Assembly: GCF_010730575.1 (NCBI RefSeq)
Contig: NZ_AP022614.1
Location: forward strand, 1,302,001-1,366,000
DNA length: 64,000 bases
From: Mycobacterium parmense
GTDB taxonomy: Bacteria; Actinomycetota; Actinomycetes; Mycobacteriales; Mycobacteriaceae
Direction of reading: 5' to 3'
This document shows positions 26,181 through 34,918 of this stretch, in pieces. The notes under the pieces were generated by a model. It saw only the letters and a program-made list of their open reading frames with translations. It had not been told where the DNA came from and did not search any database. The position numbers were made by a program, and so were the translations under genes. Each line of letters begins with the position of its first letter. The first letter of the stretch is position 1.

Positions 26181-27583
26181 GCACGGTCCCGCTGATCGGC
26201 CAGCTGGTCGATGCCTTCAAAGCCGAGGGCCGCATCGTCATCGTCGGCGCGTCGCTGGCCGGGTTACGTGCGGCAGAGGCATTGCGCGAGAGAGGATTTC
26301 GCGGCCGACTCACCATCGTCGGGGACGAGCCGCACGAACCGTACGACCGGCCGCCGCTGTCCAAGCAGGTCCTCAAGGGCTGGGTGCCCGCCGACCACAC
26401 CAAGCTGCCCCGCCTGCGGCCCGTCGACGCCGACTGGCGGCTGGGCGTCGCGGCGACGGGCCTGGACCGGCCCAACCGCCGGGTGCTGCTGGCCGACGGC
26501 GAAACGGTGGACTACGACCGGCTGCTCATCGCCACCGGCACCCGGGCGCGCCCGTGGCCCAACCCCGAGGAGGCCGCCCTGCGCGGTGTGTTCACCGTGC
26601 GCACGTGCGACGACGCCGCGGCGCTGGCGGCCGCGTTCCGGGAGCGGCCGCGCCGGGTCCTGATCGTCGGCTCGGGATTCGTCGGTTCCGAGATCGCCTC
26701 GGTGTGCCGCGATCTGGGGCTCGCCGTCACCGTGGCCGAACGCGGCAGGGCGCCGCTGGTCGGCGCGCTCGGCGGGGTGATCGGCGACATCGCCGCGCGG
26801 ATGCAGATCGACGCCGGCGTCGACCTGCGCACCGGCGTGGCGGTCGAGGGCCTCGACGGCACCCGCGACGGACGCGTTCGCGCGGCCCGGCTCTCCGACG
26901 GCACCGTCCTCGATGTCGACGTCGTGGTCGCCTCGCTCGGCTCGATCCGCAACGTCGAATGGCTCGACGGCGCACAGTTGGCGAGCGGCTTCTGGGGCGT
27001 CGCTTGCGACGCCGGCTGCCGCGCATTCGACATCAACGGCGTGGTGACCGACAACATCTTCGTCGCCGGCGACGTCGCCCGCGCCCCGCACGTGCTCTAC
27101 GAATACCAGTTCATGTCCCAAGAGCATTGGGACAATGCCGTTTTCGGCGCCCAGGTGGCCGCCAACAACATGATCAGCCTGGAACTGGGCCGACGGCCGC
27201 ACCTGCCCCTGCCGTCGTTCTGGTCCGGCCAGTTCGGCGTCAACATCAAAAGCGTCGGGGTCTGCTCGTTCGGTGACGAGATCGTCTTCACCCAGGGTTC
27301 GGTGGAGCAGCGGCGCTTCGCGGCGGCCTACGGCCACCGCGGGCGCACCGTCGGTGCGGTGACCTTCGACCACGGCAAGTGGCTGCCCTACTACGCCTCG
27401 CTGATCGAACGGTCGGCGCCCTTCCCGCCGCCCCCGCCCGGCTACGACCGCCCCGCCATCTTCGAGCCCATGCCGGCCCGCTTCCCCGACCCGCGGGAAC
27501 CGACCGCCCTGCCCGACGTGGTGCTGACCGGACACGACCCCACCTCGCGCGGCGCCGAATTCCGGCCGGCCCGAAGCCGTTGA
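26177..27583 (+). CDS. FAD-dependent ferredoxin reductase
   Basis: 468 residues from GTG 26177, within the ferredoxin stop. The longer frame is a shadow. FAD-binding motif IVIVGASLAGLRAAEAL (about 17), NAD-binding motif VLIVGSGFVGSEIAS (about 160) and the second FAD motif GVVTDNIFVAGDVARAPH (about 290) define the putidaredoxin/rhodocoxin reductase family. It moves electrons from NAD(P)H to the adjacent ferredoxin. The C-terminus is longer than the family's usual about 400 residues, ending in a Pro-rich extension. The P450 gene starts 15 bp downstream. Confidence 0.88.
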   Translation: MSTVPLIGQLVDAFKAEGRIVIVGASLAGLRAAEALRERGFRGRLTIVGDEPHEPYDRPPLSKQVLKGWVPADHTKLPRLRPVDADWRLGVAATGLDRPNRRVLLADGETVDYDRLLIATGTRARPWPNPEEAALRGVFTVRTCDDAAALAAAFRERPRRVLIVGSGFVGSEIASVCRDLGLAVTVAERGRAPLVGALGGVIGDIAARMQIDAGVDLRTGVAVEGLDGTRDGRVRAARLSDGTVLDVDVVVASLGSIRNVEWLDGAQLASGFWGVACDAGCRAFDINGVVTDNIFVAGDVARAPHVLYEYQFMSQEHWDNAVFGAQVAANNMISLELGRRPHLPLPSFWSGQFGVNIKSVGVCSFGDEIVFTQGSVEQRRFAAAYGHRGRTVGAVTFDHGKWLPYYASLIERSAPFPPPPPGYDRPAIFEPMPARFPDPREPTALPDVVLTGHDPTSRGAEFRPARSR

Positions 27584-27598
27584 CCCGAGGAGACGAGC

Positions 27599-28858
27599 AT
27601 GGACGCCGAAACCGCCTGGGCCGAGGCCATGAAGTTCGAAAACCGCCCGAACCCCTACCCCTACTTCAAGGAGCTGCGCAAAACGCCGGTGGCCAGGGTG
27701 GCCGACAAGACCTACGCCGTCACCGGGTATCCCGAGTTGCTCGCACTGGCCCACGACCCGCGAATCAGCTCCGACATCGGCCGCAGCCCAGCGAATTTCG
27801 GGGTCGACAAGCCCGAACCCGAGCCGGGCAGCGAGCACATGCAGTCCTACGGCCGCGAGCGCAGCATCATCGTCTCCGATCCGCCCGACCACGACAGGGC
27901 CCGCCGCCAGGTGATGCGCCACTTCGGCCCGCCGCACTCGCCCGGCGTGATACCAGCCATGGAGCCCCTCGTGGTGCGGCTGGCCGACGACCTGCTGGAC
28001 AACGCCCGCGGGGGTTCGCGGCTGGATGTGGTGGCGGACTTCGCCTACCCGATTCCCGTCGCGGTGATCTGCAAGATCCTCGGCGTGCCCGCCGCCGACG
28101 AGCCGACCTTCCACGCCTGGATCTTCGACTTCATGATGGGCCTCGACCTGGGCCCGCAGGGCGCCACCGACGAGGGCCGCGCCCTGGCCGAGAAAGGCCG
28201 TGCGGGCAGCGCCGCGCTGCTCGCCTACCTGGGCGACCTGTTGGACGGGTACGTGCGGACCCCCGGCGAGGGGCTGCTGTCCAAGCTGGTGCACGACGAC
28301 GGACCCGACGGCCCGATGTCGGTGCGGGAGGCGACGTCCAACGCCATGCTGCTGCTGGTCGCCGGGCACGACTCGACGGTCAATACGATCGCCAACTGCG
28401 TGATGACGCTGCTGCGCAATCCGGGCTGCTGGGATTTGATGAGAGAGCGCCCGGAGTTGCTCCCGCGTGCCATCGAAGAGGTCCAGCGGCTGCAGTCGGC
28501 GGTGCAGTTCTTCCCCAGCCGCAGCGCCACCGCCGACATCGAGATCGGCGGGACGGTGATTCCCGCGGGGTCGGCGGTGTATCTCGTCTACGCCGCGGCC
28601 AACCGCGATCCGCGGCGGTTCGACGACCCGGACCGGTTCGATCCGCTACGCGAGGACAACCAGCATTTCGGTTGGGGCAGCGGCATTCACACCTGCATGG
28701 GTGGTCCGCTGGCGCGCCTCGAGGTGAATCTGGCGCTGGAGGCGTTTCTGCGGCGGGTCGAATCGCCGAAGCTGGTGGTCGACCCGCCGCCGTATCGGCA
28801 CAGTCAGATCTTCCGCGGGCCGCGACAGCTCTGGGTGGACTTCGCCGCGGTCGTCTGA
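27599..28858 (+). CDS. cytochrome P450 with its own redox partners
   Basis: 419 residues. I-helix oxygen-binding motif AGHDSTV, ExxR in EEVQRL and the heme-ligand loop FGWGSGIHTCMGG (Cys near 368) are all present, so it should be active. GAGGAGACGAGC provides the ribosome site. The order ferredoxin, reductase, P450 resembles the layout reported for the CYP147G1 fatty-acid hydroxylase of M. marinum. I suggest but cannot assign that family. Substrate is likely a lipid or hydrophobic small molecule. It converges on the MOSC gene with 14 bp between stops. Confidence 0.9.
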   Translation: MDAETAWAEAMKFENRPNPYPYFKELRKTPVARVADKTYAVTGYPELLALAHDPRISSDIGRSPANFGVDKPEPEPGSEHMQSYGRERSIIVSDPPDHDRARRQVMRHFGPPHSPGVIPAMEPLVVRLADDLLDNARGGSRLDVVADFAYPIPVAVICKILGVPAADEPTFHAWIFDFMMGLDLGPQGATDEGRALAEKGRAGSAALLAYLGDLLDGYVRTPGEGLLSKLVHDDGPDGPMSVREATSNAMLLLVAGHDSTVNTIANCVMTLLRNPGCWDLMRERPELLPRAIEEVQRLQSAVQFFPSRSATADIEIGGTVIPAGSAVYLVYAAANRDPRRFDDPDRFDPLREDNQHFGWGSGIHTCMGGPLARLEVNLALEAFLRRVESPKLVVDPPPYRHSQIFRGPRQLWVDFAAVV

Positions 28859-28872
28859 GCGGGACCGCCCCG

Positions 28873-29676
28873 TCAGCCGTGCACGGTGACGAGGTCACCG
28901 AGGCCGATCACGCCCTCGGCCACCACCGCGAGGTACACACCCGCACACGGCTGTGGACCGTGACCTCCGGTGTCGCACCGGTTTTCGGCGGCCGGCTTGC
29001 GCAGCGCCTGTGGCGCCCGCGGCAGCGGTCCGTGCTCGAGCGTGGGCACCACGCACCGCGAGGTGGCCGTCAGCACCCGCATCCGAGTCGGCCCCACCGT
29101 GACTTCCCCACCGGCCCAATCGTTCTCGCCGTACGGCGGATAACCCGCCGGAGTCGCGATCACCAGATTCGGCCGGTAGCGCAGCGCCTCGACGCCGATG
29201 TGTTCCAGGGTGGCCGTGGTGATCGCGTGCAGCGGAGCTTCGTCGGTGAACGAGTCGCCCGGTGTGCTCGCGGCAATCTCGAGGATGCGCCCGTCGACGT
29301 CGGCGTCGAGCCCGAACTCGAGCAGCCCCTCGGGGTCCGGGCGCACCAGCGTCGCGCCTTGGGCACGCTGACTGACCAGCCGCACGGTGCGGCCCGTCAG
29401 CCGCGAGAGCCGTTCGTCGACGTCGGGATCGTCGGCGGCGACGTTCGTCCCGTCGGGCAGCGCGATGCGCACCCGCCCGGGGCCCCCGCCGGCGGTGCAC
29501 TTCAGCAGCCCACGCCACAGTCGCGCGTTCTTGGCGCTGGCCACATGCCCGGTCAGGGCGTCGAGCAGCGCCAGCCGACGGTCGCCCTCGGCGCCGTGTT
29601 CGTCGACGAAGAGGCTCTCCACGCTTTCGCCGAGCATCGACTTGACCGGGTAGCGAAACAGGCCGTCGACCCGCAT
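28873..29676 (-). CDS. MOSC domain protein
   Basis: 267 residues from ATG 29676 (MRVDGLFRYPVKSMLGE); a GTG 39 bases upstream is an alternative. The MOSC N-terminal beta-barrel (LFRYPVKSMLGESV, GAEGDRRLALLD) and MOSC domain (YRPNLVIATP...WAGGEVTVG, and CVVPTLEHGP) are clear. MOSC proteins bind molybdenum cofactor or sulfur and act in reductions such as N-hydroxylated substrates. The conserved Cys appears in TSRCVVPT. It is not obviously tied to the P450 operon with which it converges. Confidence 0.82.
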   Translation of the reverse strand: MRVDGLFRYPVKSMLGESVESLFVDEHGAEGDRRLALLDALTGHVASAKNARLWRGLLKCTAGGGPGRVRIALPDGTNVAADDPDVDERLSRLTGRTVRLVSQRAQGATLVRPDPEGLLEFGLDADVDGRILEIAASTPGDSFTDEAPLHAITTATLEHIGVEALRYRPNLVIATPAGYPPYGENDWAGGEVTVGPTRMRVLTATSRCVVPTLEHGPLPRAPQALRKPAAENRCDTGGHGPQPCAGVYLAVVAEGVIGLGDLVTVHG

Positions 29677-29777
29677 TCCCACCGGGGCATGACCTTTCAC
29701 CGGCTTAGGCTCCACGGCAAACAGTATGAGCTCAGCGCCGGGCGGCGAACCCGGGAGTCACCGTAGCCGGTGGCGAA

Positions 29778-30101
29778 TCAGTCCGGGCAGTAGGTTGATT
29801 CCGCGGCGCTGACCATGCCGGTGACGTCGGCGAAGGAGTATCCCTTCGAGCTCAGCGACGAGTGGATGTCGGAGGCGATCGCATCGGGCGTCTTGCCGGC
29901 ATTGCGGTCCGCGCAGATCTGGTGCCCGATCGAGATCATGTCGGCGTCGGCCCCGGAGGACCAGGTGAAGCCGAGGCCGTGCAGCTTTCCGAGGTAGGTG
30001 TCATCCGTGCTGTCGGCCATCGCGATCGCCGTGCCAGAGGTCAAGGCCGCGCCAACCATCACGGGGACGGTCATTCTGGCGAGCCAGCGAGGTGCAATCA
30101 T
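29778..30101 (-). CDS. secreted DUF732 protein
   Basis: 107 residues. A signal peptide covers about 1-29 (MTVPVMVGAALTSGTAIAMA). The DUF732 core follows: DDTYLGKLHGLGF, an ICADRNAGKTPDAIA cysteine and a final Cys in STYCPD that likely pair. DUF732 proteins are small secreted mycobacterial proteins of unknown function, often in multiple copies. It stands alone on the minus strand. Confidence 0.85.
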   Translation of the reverse strand: MIAPRWLARMTVPVMVGAALTSGTAIAMADSTDDTYLGKLHGLGFTWSSGADADMISIGHQICADRNAGKTPDAIASDIHSSLSSKGYSFADVTGMVSAAESTYCPD

Positions 30102-30249
30102 TCCGGGCCCTTCTTATCGGCGTTCAAGGGCCCTCAGTATATGGGCGTGCACCGAAATTGAGTATCGAAATAATGGTTTTCGGCAAACGGCCGGTGAATC
30201 ACCACACGCTCGCTTATGCCGCGTCGCCGCAAGGCCGGCCGGGTTTGCC

Positions 30250-30657
30250 CTACGCGGTATCGGTGGCCAGGGCGATGCGCAGCAGCACCCGGGGCTTGCG
30301 GCCCATGGCCGCGATCGCTTCGATGGTCGTCACGATCCGGTACTCGATGCCGTACTTGCGCTTGAGTAGCGCTTCGGCCGCGGCCACCTCGGCGGGGTCG
30401 GTGATGACCGTGGCGGTTGCCTCGTAAACCGGTTGGCCGGGTTGAACTTTCCCCGTTCGGCCGCACGCCGTGAGTGTCACGCGGGGGTCGCGCCGAACCC
30501 GCTTGACCTTCCAGGACTCGGCCGGTGTCCACACCAGCAGCGCGTTGTCGTCGCGCACGACCCACATCGGTGACGCCACCCCGTGGCCGTCGCGCTTGAA
30601 TGTGGTCAGCGACACGAACTTCTGGTCGCCCAGTTGCGCTGTTGCGTCTCGGCTCAT
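30250..30657 (-). CDS. PPOX-class F420-dependent oxidoreductase
   Basis: 135 residues. The split-barrel flavin/F420-binding fold is visible from KFVSLTTFKRDGHGVASPMW, WVVRDDNALLVWT, KRVRRDPRVTL and the C-terminal GIEYRIVTTIEAIAAMG. The early (S/T)xxTFKRDG and the SPMW strand are typical of F420-dependent members of the PNPOx-like family in mycobacteria. It would reduce a small substrate using F420H2. Substrate unknown. Confidence 0.75.
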   Translation of the reverse strand: MSRDATAQLGDQKFVSLTTFKRDGHGVASPMWVVRDDNALLVWTPAESWKVKRVRRDPRVTLTACGRTGKVQPGQPVYEATATVITDPAEVAAAEALLKRKYGIEYRIVTTIEAIAAMGRKPRVLLRIALATDTA

Positions 30658-30796
30658 CTCTGCGGTACACCGTCCTCGCCTTGAACCGATTCGACCGCAA
30701 AGCGGCCGAATTTCCCATTGCGCTCGCCGTTTGCATTAAATGAAAATAATTGCCGGTGGCATCTGTCGATGTTGGACGCATTCGCTTGTTTCTCGA

Positions 30797-32188
30797 TCAG
30801 TGTGGGAGCAGGCGCCGTTTCTGCTCGGTGAATTCCTCTTCCGTGAGGATGCCCGCGTCACGCAGCGACGCCAGCTCGCGGAGTTCGGCCGCGATGCCCG
30901 TGATCGGGCCACCCGGCGAAACCTGCGCCGCAGGTTCGGGTGCGGAGTCCTGGATCGGCGGCTGGGCGGGCTTCTGCGTCGGCTGCTGCGCCGTGGCCTT
31001 CATCCGCCCCGTCTGACTTCCGCCGCCGCCCCCGGTGCCGGCCATCGCGCGGCCGGCCATGCTGGCCACGGCCATTTCGCCGAACAGGCTTCCGGCGCCG
31101 GTCGACGACGCTTCCGCGGCGGCGCCCACGCTGGTGACGGGCAGCGCCAGCGCGGACTGGCGTATCGCCGGGGCCGCCGCGGTCCAGCCCGGCGGCACCG
31201 ACAGCCCCCCGACCGTCGACGCCTGGCCCAGGCCGGCCGACGCCGTCGTCGCCGTCGACCCGCCCGCCAGGTTGGTGATCACCGGGAACGGCGACGGGGG
31301 CACGGGCGCGTCCCCCGGCCAGGCCTGGACCCCCGCCCAGCCGCTGACGATGTCGTCGGTGTGGAAACCGGTCAGCGCGCCGGCGACGTCGAAGGGAAAC
31401 GCGGCGGTCGAGAACGGCGCGTCGATGCCGAGGCCGGCGACGCTGGCCGGCGCGTCGAGGAAGATCGCGATCAGGTCGCTGATCAGACCCAGCGCGTCCA
31501 GCGGGGTGGTCTGGGCGGGCACCGCCGCGGCGGGGCTCGCGAGGTTCGTCAGCGCGTTGGGCACCGCCGCCAGGCCCTGCTGGGCCGACGAGACGATGTT
31601 CTGCGCGTTGCCGGCCGAGGTCCCCGCGGCCTGCGTGACCGCCGCCGACTGCTCGCCGCCCTGGCCGGTGGTCCGCGGCGGTGACGCGAACGGCGTCAGC
31701 GTCGTCGCCGACGCCGCGGCGGTCGCGTAGCCGTACATCGCCGCGGCGTCCTGCGCCCACATCTCGGCGTACTGCGCCTCGGTTGTCGCGATCGCCGGGG
31801 TGTTCTGCCCGAACAGGTTCGTCGCGATCAGGCCCATCAGCAGGGTGCGGTTGGCCGCGATCACCGGCGGCGGCACCGTCTCCGCGAACACCGTCTCGAA
31901 GGCGCCGGCGGCCACTCTGGCCTGGTCGGCGGCCTGCTCGGCCTGCGTGGCGGCGGTTCTCGTCCACGCGATGTAGGGAGCGGCCGCGGCCGCCATCGCC
32001 GCCGACGACGGCCCCACCCATGGGCCGGCGGTGAGCGCGACGATCTCCGCCTGGTAGGAGTTCGCCGCCGAGTGCAGCGCGCTGGCGAGCCCGTCCCAGG
32101 CCGCCGCGGCGGTGAACATCGGGGCGGCCCCGGGCCCCGTGTAGATCCGGGCGGAGTTGACCTCCGGCGGCAACACTGCGTAGTCCAT
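30797..32188 (-). CDS. PPE-SVP protein ending in a SHOCT domain
   Basis: 463 residues from ATG 32188 ([20 protein letters not shown]); the frame upstream is non-coding. The PPE domain (1-175) has WVGPSSAAM and [19 protein letters not shown]. The SVP motif [14 protein letters not shown] lies near 352. Beyond a Gly- and Pro/Gln-rich linker, the last 30 residues ([19 protein letters not shown], then EQKRRLL) match a SHOCT helix pair, a small oligomerisation domain. It is not next to a PE gene. Expected to be exported through an ESX system and carry the SHOCT tail outside. Confidence 0.85.
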   Translation of the reverse strand: MDYAVLPPEVNSARIYTGPGAAPMFTAAAAWDGLASALHSAANSYQAEIVALTAGPWVGPSSAAMAAAAAPYIAWTRTAATQAEQAADQARVAAGAFETVFAETVPPPVIAANRTLLMGLIATNLFGQNTPAIATTEAQYAEMWAQDAAAMYGYATAAASATTLTPFASPPRTTGQGGEQSAAVTQAAGTSAGNAQNIVSSAQQGLAAVPNALTNLASPAAAVPAQTTPLDALGLISDLIAIFLDAPASVAGLGIDAPFSTAAFPFDVAGALTGFHTDDIVSGWAGVQAWPGDAPVPPSPFPVITNLAGGSTATTASAGLGQASTVGGLSVPPGWTAAAPAIRQSALALPVTSVGAAAEASSTGAGSLFGEMAVASMAGRAMAGTGGGGGSQTGRMKATAQQPTQKPAQPPIQDSAPEPAAQVSPGGPITGIAAELRELASLRDAGILTEEEFTEQKRRLLPH

Positions 32189-32518
32189 GACGTCCCCTCT
32201 CGGTCGGTGCCCCCCGCGCCGACATCTTCGGCAACGGCGCGGTGAACCACCAGCAAACGACCGCTCATCTCTACTACAACACGCGCATACGCTGCACGAG
32301 CAGACATGACTCACACCACGCCGACGCGACGGCTGCGACTCACATCCTCTCCCGCTGACCACGGCCGACGGCGTCAAGACATACAGCGGAGTTGCGCGCC
32401 ACGGGTTACCGGCGGGTTACCCGCGCATTGCGTGATGTCCGCGGCGGTGGAGGCGCGCGTGGGTGCGGGCGGTGACTCTGCTTGGATCGAAAGCGTCACC
32501 GCGAGTTAGGGCTGCTGA
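32189..32518. other. divergent intergenic region upstream of PPE-SHOCT and glycosyltransferase genes
   Basis: No gene is seen. A perfect palindrome GCGGGTTACCCGC lies at 32412-32424, just after a partial copy GGGTTACC at 32403-32410. Both are about 100 bp upstream of the glycosyltransferase start and could form an operator. No clear -10/-35 elements were identified. Confidence 0.3.
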
Positions 32519-33697
32519 ATGAGATTTGTGCTGGCCGGTTACGGCAGCCGGGGCGATGTCGAACCGTGCGCCGCGGTCGGCCGGGAGTTGTCGCGCCGTG
32601 GCCACGCGGTGTCGATGGCGACCTCCCCCGACAAGGTCGATTTCGTCGAGTCGGCGGGGCTCGCCGCGGTGGCCTACGGGCCCGACACCCGGGAGCAGAT
32701 GAACACTGCCACGAAAGTCGTTCTGCAAGTTCAGAATCCGTTGAGCGCACTGCCCGACGTGGTGGAGCGCGTGAACCGGATGTGGACGGAGAAGAGCGCC
32801 ACGCTGTCGTCGCTGGCCGGGGAGGCGGACCTGTTGGTCGCCGGCATGAACGAGCAGCGCCTGGCCGCCAATGTCGCCGAGAGTCAAGGCATTCCGCTGG
32901 CCGCATTGCACTTCTTCCCGGCGCAGATCTCCGAACTCGGCTGGTTGCAGTCGAACATCACCAAGCAGGCCGAGCACGCCCAGCGCAGCGCCCTGGGGTT
33001 GCCGGAGGCGGCGCCGCCCAGGTGCGCGCCGCTGGAGATCCAGGCGTACGAGGAACTCTGCGTCCCGGGGTTGGCGGCGCAATGGGGGGAAAGTGCGGGG
33101 CTGCGCCCGTTCGTCGGCGCGGTGACGCTCGGGCTGGCAGCGAACACCGACGACGAGGTGGCGGGGTGGATCGCCGACGGAGCGCCCCCGATCTACTTCG
33201 GGTTCGGGAGCACCCCGGTGGTGCCGTTCGCCGACACGGTGGCCATGATCGAGGCCGCTTGCGCCGAGCTGGGCGAACGCGCGCTGATCTGCGCCGGCCC
33301 CAACGACTTCGCCGACGTCTCGCACGGCGACGACACGAAGATCGTGGCCATGGTCAACCACACGGCGGTTTTCCCGGCGTGCCGCGCAGTCGTACACCAC
33401 GGTGGCGCCGGCACCACCGCGGCGGGATTGCGGGCCGGAGTGCCCACCCTGGTCCTGTGGCTCTGGCTCGATCAGCCCGTGTGGGCAGCCGCAGTCGAGC
33501 AGCTGGGCGTCGGCTCGGCGCGCCCGTTTGCCGCGACCACCAGGGAATCGCTGGTCGCGGACCTGCGGACCGTACTGGACCCGGCGATCGCGGCCCGGGC
33601 ACACGAGGTCGCAGCCCACGTGACCCCGCCGGCCAAAAGCGTCGCCGCCGCCGCCGACCTGCTGGAGGAAGCCGCCGGAGCGGGGCGCCCCGACTGA
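32519..33697 (+). CDS. GT1 glycosyltransferase, glycopeptidolipid/glycolipid type (tandem copy 1)
   Basis: 392 residues, MRFVLAGYGSRGDVEP being the usual N-terminal acceptor-binding start of the mycobacterial Rv1524/Rv1526c and Rtf/Gtf glycosyltransferases. The donor-binding signature is VVHHGGAGTTAAGLRAGVP near 300-318. The enzymes transfer sugars from nucleotide donors to lipids at the inner membrane. A closely similar gene follows at 33709, then a methyltransferase. The group may decorate a glycolipid such as a glycopeptidolipid (inference). Sugar and acceptor cannot be told. Confidence 0.85.
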   Translation: MRFVLAGYGSRGDVEPCAAVGRELSRRGHAVSMATSPDKVDFVESAGLAAVAYGPDTREQMNTATKVVLQVQNPLSALPDVVERVNRMWTEKSATLSSLAGEADLLVAGMNEQRLAANVAESQGIPLAALHFFPAQISELGWLQSNITKQAEHAQRSALGLPEAAPPRCAPLEIQAYEELCVPGLAAQWGESAGLRPFVGAVTLGLAANTDDEVAGWIADGAPPIYFGFGSTPVVPFADTVAMIEAACAELGERALICAGPNDFADVSHGDDTKIVAMVNHTAVFPACRAVVHHGGAGTTAAGLRAGVPTLVLWLWLDQPVWAAAVEQLGVGSARPFAATTRESLVADLRTVLDPAIAARAHEVAAHVTPPAKSVAAAADLLEEAAGAGRPD

Positions 33698-33708
33698 CTG
33701 CATCACCG

Positions 33709-34872
33709 CTGAAATTCGTACTGGCGGGCTATGGAAGTCGGGGGGACGTCGAACCCTGCGCCGCGGTCGGTCGGGAACTGCTGCGCCGGGGCCACGACGT
33801 GCGCATGGCCGTCCCGCCCGGCATGCTCGGCCTCGTCGAATCGGCGGGCCTGGTGGCCACCGCCTACGGACGGGACACGCGGTCGCTGCACGACGAAGAC
33901 CTCGCCCTGTTTGCGCATCCGAACCCGATCGGCGTGCTGCCCCAGATCATGGAATATGCCGCGAGCATCTGGTCGGAGAAGACCGCTGCCCTGACTCCGC
34001 TGGCGAGCGGCGCGGACCTGCTGTTGGCCGGCGCCGCCGAGCAGGACCTGGTGGCCGATGTCGCCGAGCATCACGGCATACCCGCGGCCGGGCTGCACTT
34101 CTTCCCGCCGGGAGCCCTGCCCGTCACGTGGCTGGATCGCCGCATCACCGAGCAGGCCAGGGAGGCGCAACGCCGCGCTCTCGGCCTCCCGCCGTCGGCG
34201 CCGGACCACAACATGCTGGAAATCCAGGCCTACGACCAGTTGTGCGTCCCCGGCCTGGCCGCCCAGTGGGGCGACACCGCGCAGCGGCGCCCGTTTGTCG
34301 GCGCGCTGACGCTCGAGATGCCCGCGGACGCCGACGACGAGGTGCTGGCATGGATCGACCACGGCACGCCGCCGATATACCTCGGGTTCGGCAGCTGGCC
34401 GGTGCCCTCCTTCGCCGACACCGCGGCCATGTTCGGCGCGGTCTGCGCGGAACTCGGCGAACGGGCGTTGATCTGCGCAGGACCGAATGTGCTCGCCGGG
34501 GTCTCCCCCGGCGAGCACGTCAAGGTGGTGGCCGCGGTCAACCATTCGGCTGTCCTGCCCGCGTGCCGGGCTGCCGTCCACCACGGGGGCGCGGGCACCA
34601 CCGCGGCGGGCCTGCGCGCCGGGGTCCCGACGCTGATCCTCTGGCTGCGGCTCGACCAGCCACTCTGGGCGGCCGCGGTCATCCGGCTGGGCGTCGGCGC
34701 GGCGCGCCGATTCGTGGACGCCACCCACGAGACGCTGGTCGCCGACCTGCGTTCCATCCTCGAACCCGGAGCCCTCGCCCGCGCCCGCCGGGCCGCCGCC
34801 ACGATGACCAGCCCCGCCCGGAGCGCCGCCGTCACCGCCGACCTGCTCGAGGCCGCCGCGCGTTCCCGGTGA
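33709..34872 (+). CDS. GT1 glycosyltransferase (tandem copy 2), apparent CTG start
   Basis: 387 residues if started at the CTG of 33709, reading LKFVLAGYGSRGDVEPCAAV, which aligns with residue 1 of copy 1. No ATG, GTG or TTG is in frame nearby upstream, and starting at the next ATG (33805) would delete the conserved N-terminal motif. It retains HHGGAGTTAAGLRAGVP. The first gene stops at 33697, 11 bp earlier, so translational coupling may help initiation. The pair is a tandem duplication that has diverged. The role is expected to match copy 1, with a different sugar or acceptor. Confidence 0.78.
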   Translation: MKFVLAGYGSRGDVEPCAAVGRELLRRGHDVRMAVPPGMLGLVESAGLVATAYGRDTRSLHDEDLALFAHPNPIGVLPQIMEYAASIWSEKTAALTPLASGADLLLAGAAEQDLVADVAEHHGIPAAGLHFFPPGALPVTWLDRRITEQAREAQRRALGLPPSAPDHNMLEIQAYDQLCVPGLAAQWGDTAQRRPFVGALTLEMPADADDEVLAWIDHGTPPIYLGFGSWPVPSFADTAAMFGAVCAELGERALICAGPNVLAGVSPGEHVKVVAAVNHSAVLPACRAAVHHGGAGTTAAGLRAGVPTLILWLRLDQPLWAAAVIRLGVGAARRFVDATHETLVADLRSILEPGALARARRAAATMTSPARSAAVTADLLEAAARSR

Positions 34873-34918
34873 GCGCCCGGAGCGCAACCGCCACCGGTGG
34901 TGCAAAACGGGTCGGGTC

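Noticed and set aside
26264..28369. A 701-codon minus-strand open frame opposite the ferredoxin reductase and P450.
   Set aside because: Low-complexity His/Gly/Val/Arg translation and no ribosome site; both plus-strand genes show full catalytic motifs.
32482..33708. Upstream extension of the second glycosyltransferase across the first one.
   Set aside because: The extension is the out-of-frame shadow of copy 1, Arg-rich with no motifs; the true gene begins at the CTG of 33709.
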